Assembly (NCBI GenBank): GCA_039934635.1
Contig: JBDTLT010000293.1
Location: 1 to 6,243 of the forward strand
From: DATLFA01 sp039934635
GTDB taxonomy: Bacteria > Actinomycetota > Acidimicrobiia > Acidimicrobiales > WLNW01
Direction of reading: 5' to 3'
Length of the DNA: 6,243 bases
This document shows positions 6,210 through 6,243 of this stretch, one piece after another. Every line of letters starts with the position of its first letter. Position 1 is the stretch's first letter. Below the pieces are notes generated by a model. That model was not told the origin of the DNA. It saw nothing but the letters and a program-made list of their open reading frames with translations, and did no database searches. The position numbers and the translations under genes are program-made.

Positions 6210-6238
6210 ACTATCTCAGTCAACTTCGACTATTTCAA
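6210..6238 (-). promoter_or_regulatory. Likely promoter of the PGT gene
   Basis: Read on the minus strand, TTGAAA (6233-6238) matches five of six bases of the -35 consensus and GATAGT (6210-6215) matches four of six of the -10, with a 17-base spacer. Transcription would begin near 6203, leaving a leader of about 68 bases with GGAG at 6147-6150. A second, overlapping pair (TTGACT at 6219-6224 and CATGCT at 6196-6201, also 17 bases apart) has a poorer -10. Just downstream, in the leader, CAGAT-C-ATCTG (6180-6190) is a perfect inverted repeat that could be an operator. Confidence 0.45.
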
Positions 6239-6243
6239 TGAAC

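Noticed and set aside
6196..6224. Second promoter pair TTGACT / CATGCT for the PGT gene
   Set aside because: The -35 is good and the spacing is 17 bases, but the -10 matches only three of six; the overlapping TTGAAA / GATAGT pair is better.
1..6243. tRNA, rRNA, CRISPR array, insertion sequence or attachment site
   Set aside because: I saw no repeated spacer units, no transposase motifs, no long terminal inverted repeats and no tRNA-like cloverleaf when reading through the window.

Overview
The window is a 6.2 kb piece of a cell-surface polysaccharide or glycan biosynthesis locus. High G+C codon use, mostly G/C in third positions, suggests an actinobacterium. The glycosyltransferase promoter lies almost on its start codon, giving a nearly leaderless message, which also fits. 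Nothing here fixes the genus.

Layout from left to right: (1) 1-288 is an edge region with an uncertain coding end, most likely the start of an unidentified minus-strand gene. (2) 289-1275 (+) is a family 2 glycosyltransferase. (3) 1326-2468 (-) is a DegT/DnrJ/EryC1-type PLP-dependent sugar aminotransferase, converging on the GT2 gene. (4) 2469-3028 is a 560-base divergent intergenic region with no convincing gene but several inverted repeats and one likely promoter. (5) 3029-4246 (+) is a family 4 glycosyltransferase. (6) 4243-4515 (-) is a 90-residue hexapeptide-repeat acyltransferase whose middle appears to have been removed in frame. It shares a CTAG with the GT4 gene, so the two opposing stop codons overlap. 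(7) 4600-6135 (-) is a polyprenyl-phosphate hexose-1-phosphate transferase, the enzyme that starts repeat-unit assembly, with a promoter visible at 6210-6238.

Functionally the genes form a partial pathway. The transferase of (7) would load the first sugar phosphate onto undecaprenyl phosphate in the membrane. The two glycosyltransferases would extend the lipid-linked unit at the cytoplasmic face. The aminotransferase would make a nucleotide-linked amino sugar, and the acyltransferase would once have acylated a sugar. No flippase, polymerase, chain-length regulator or export gene lies in the window. Strands alternate (+, -, +, -, -) instead of forming one operon, which suggests the locus was assembled or rearranged piecewise.

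The most noteworthy observation is the acyltransferase: N-terminal and C-terminal family signatures are joined directly, with the catalytic beta-helix missing, yet the frame and a strong ribosome binding site are intact. I see no wholly novel system, RNA gene, CRISPR array or insertion sequence.
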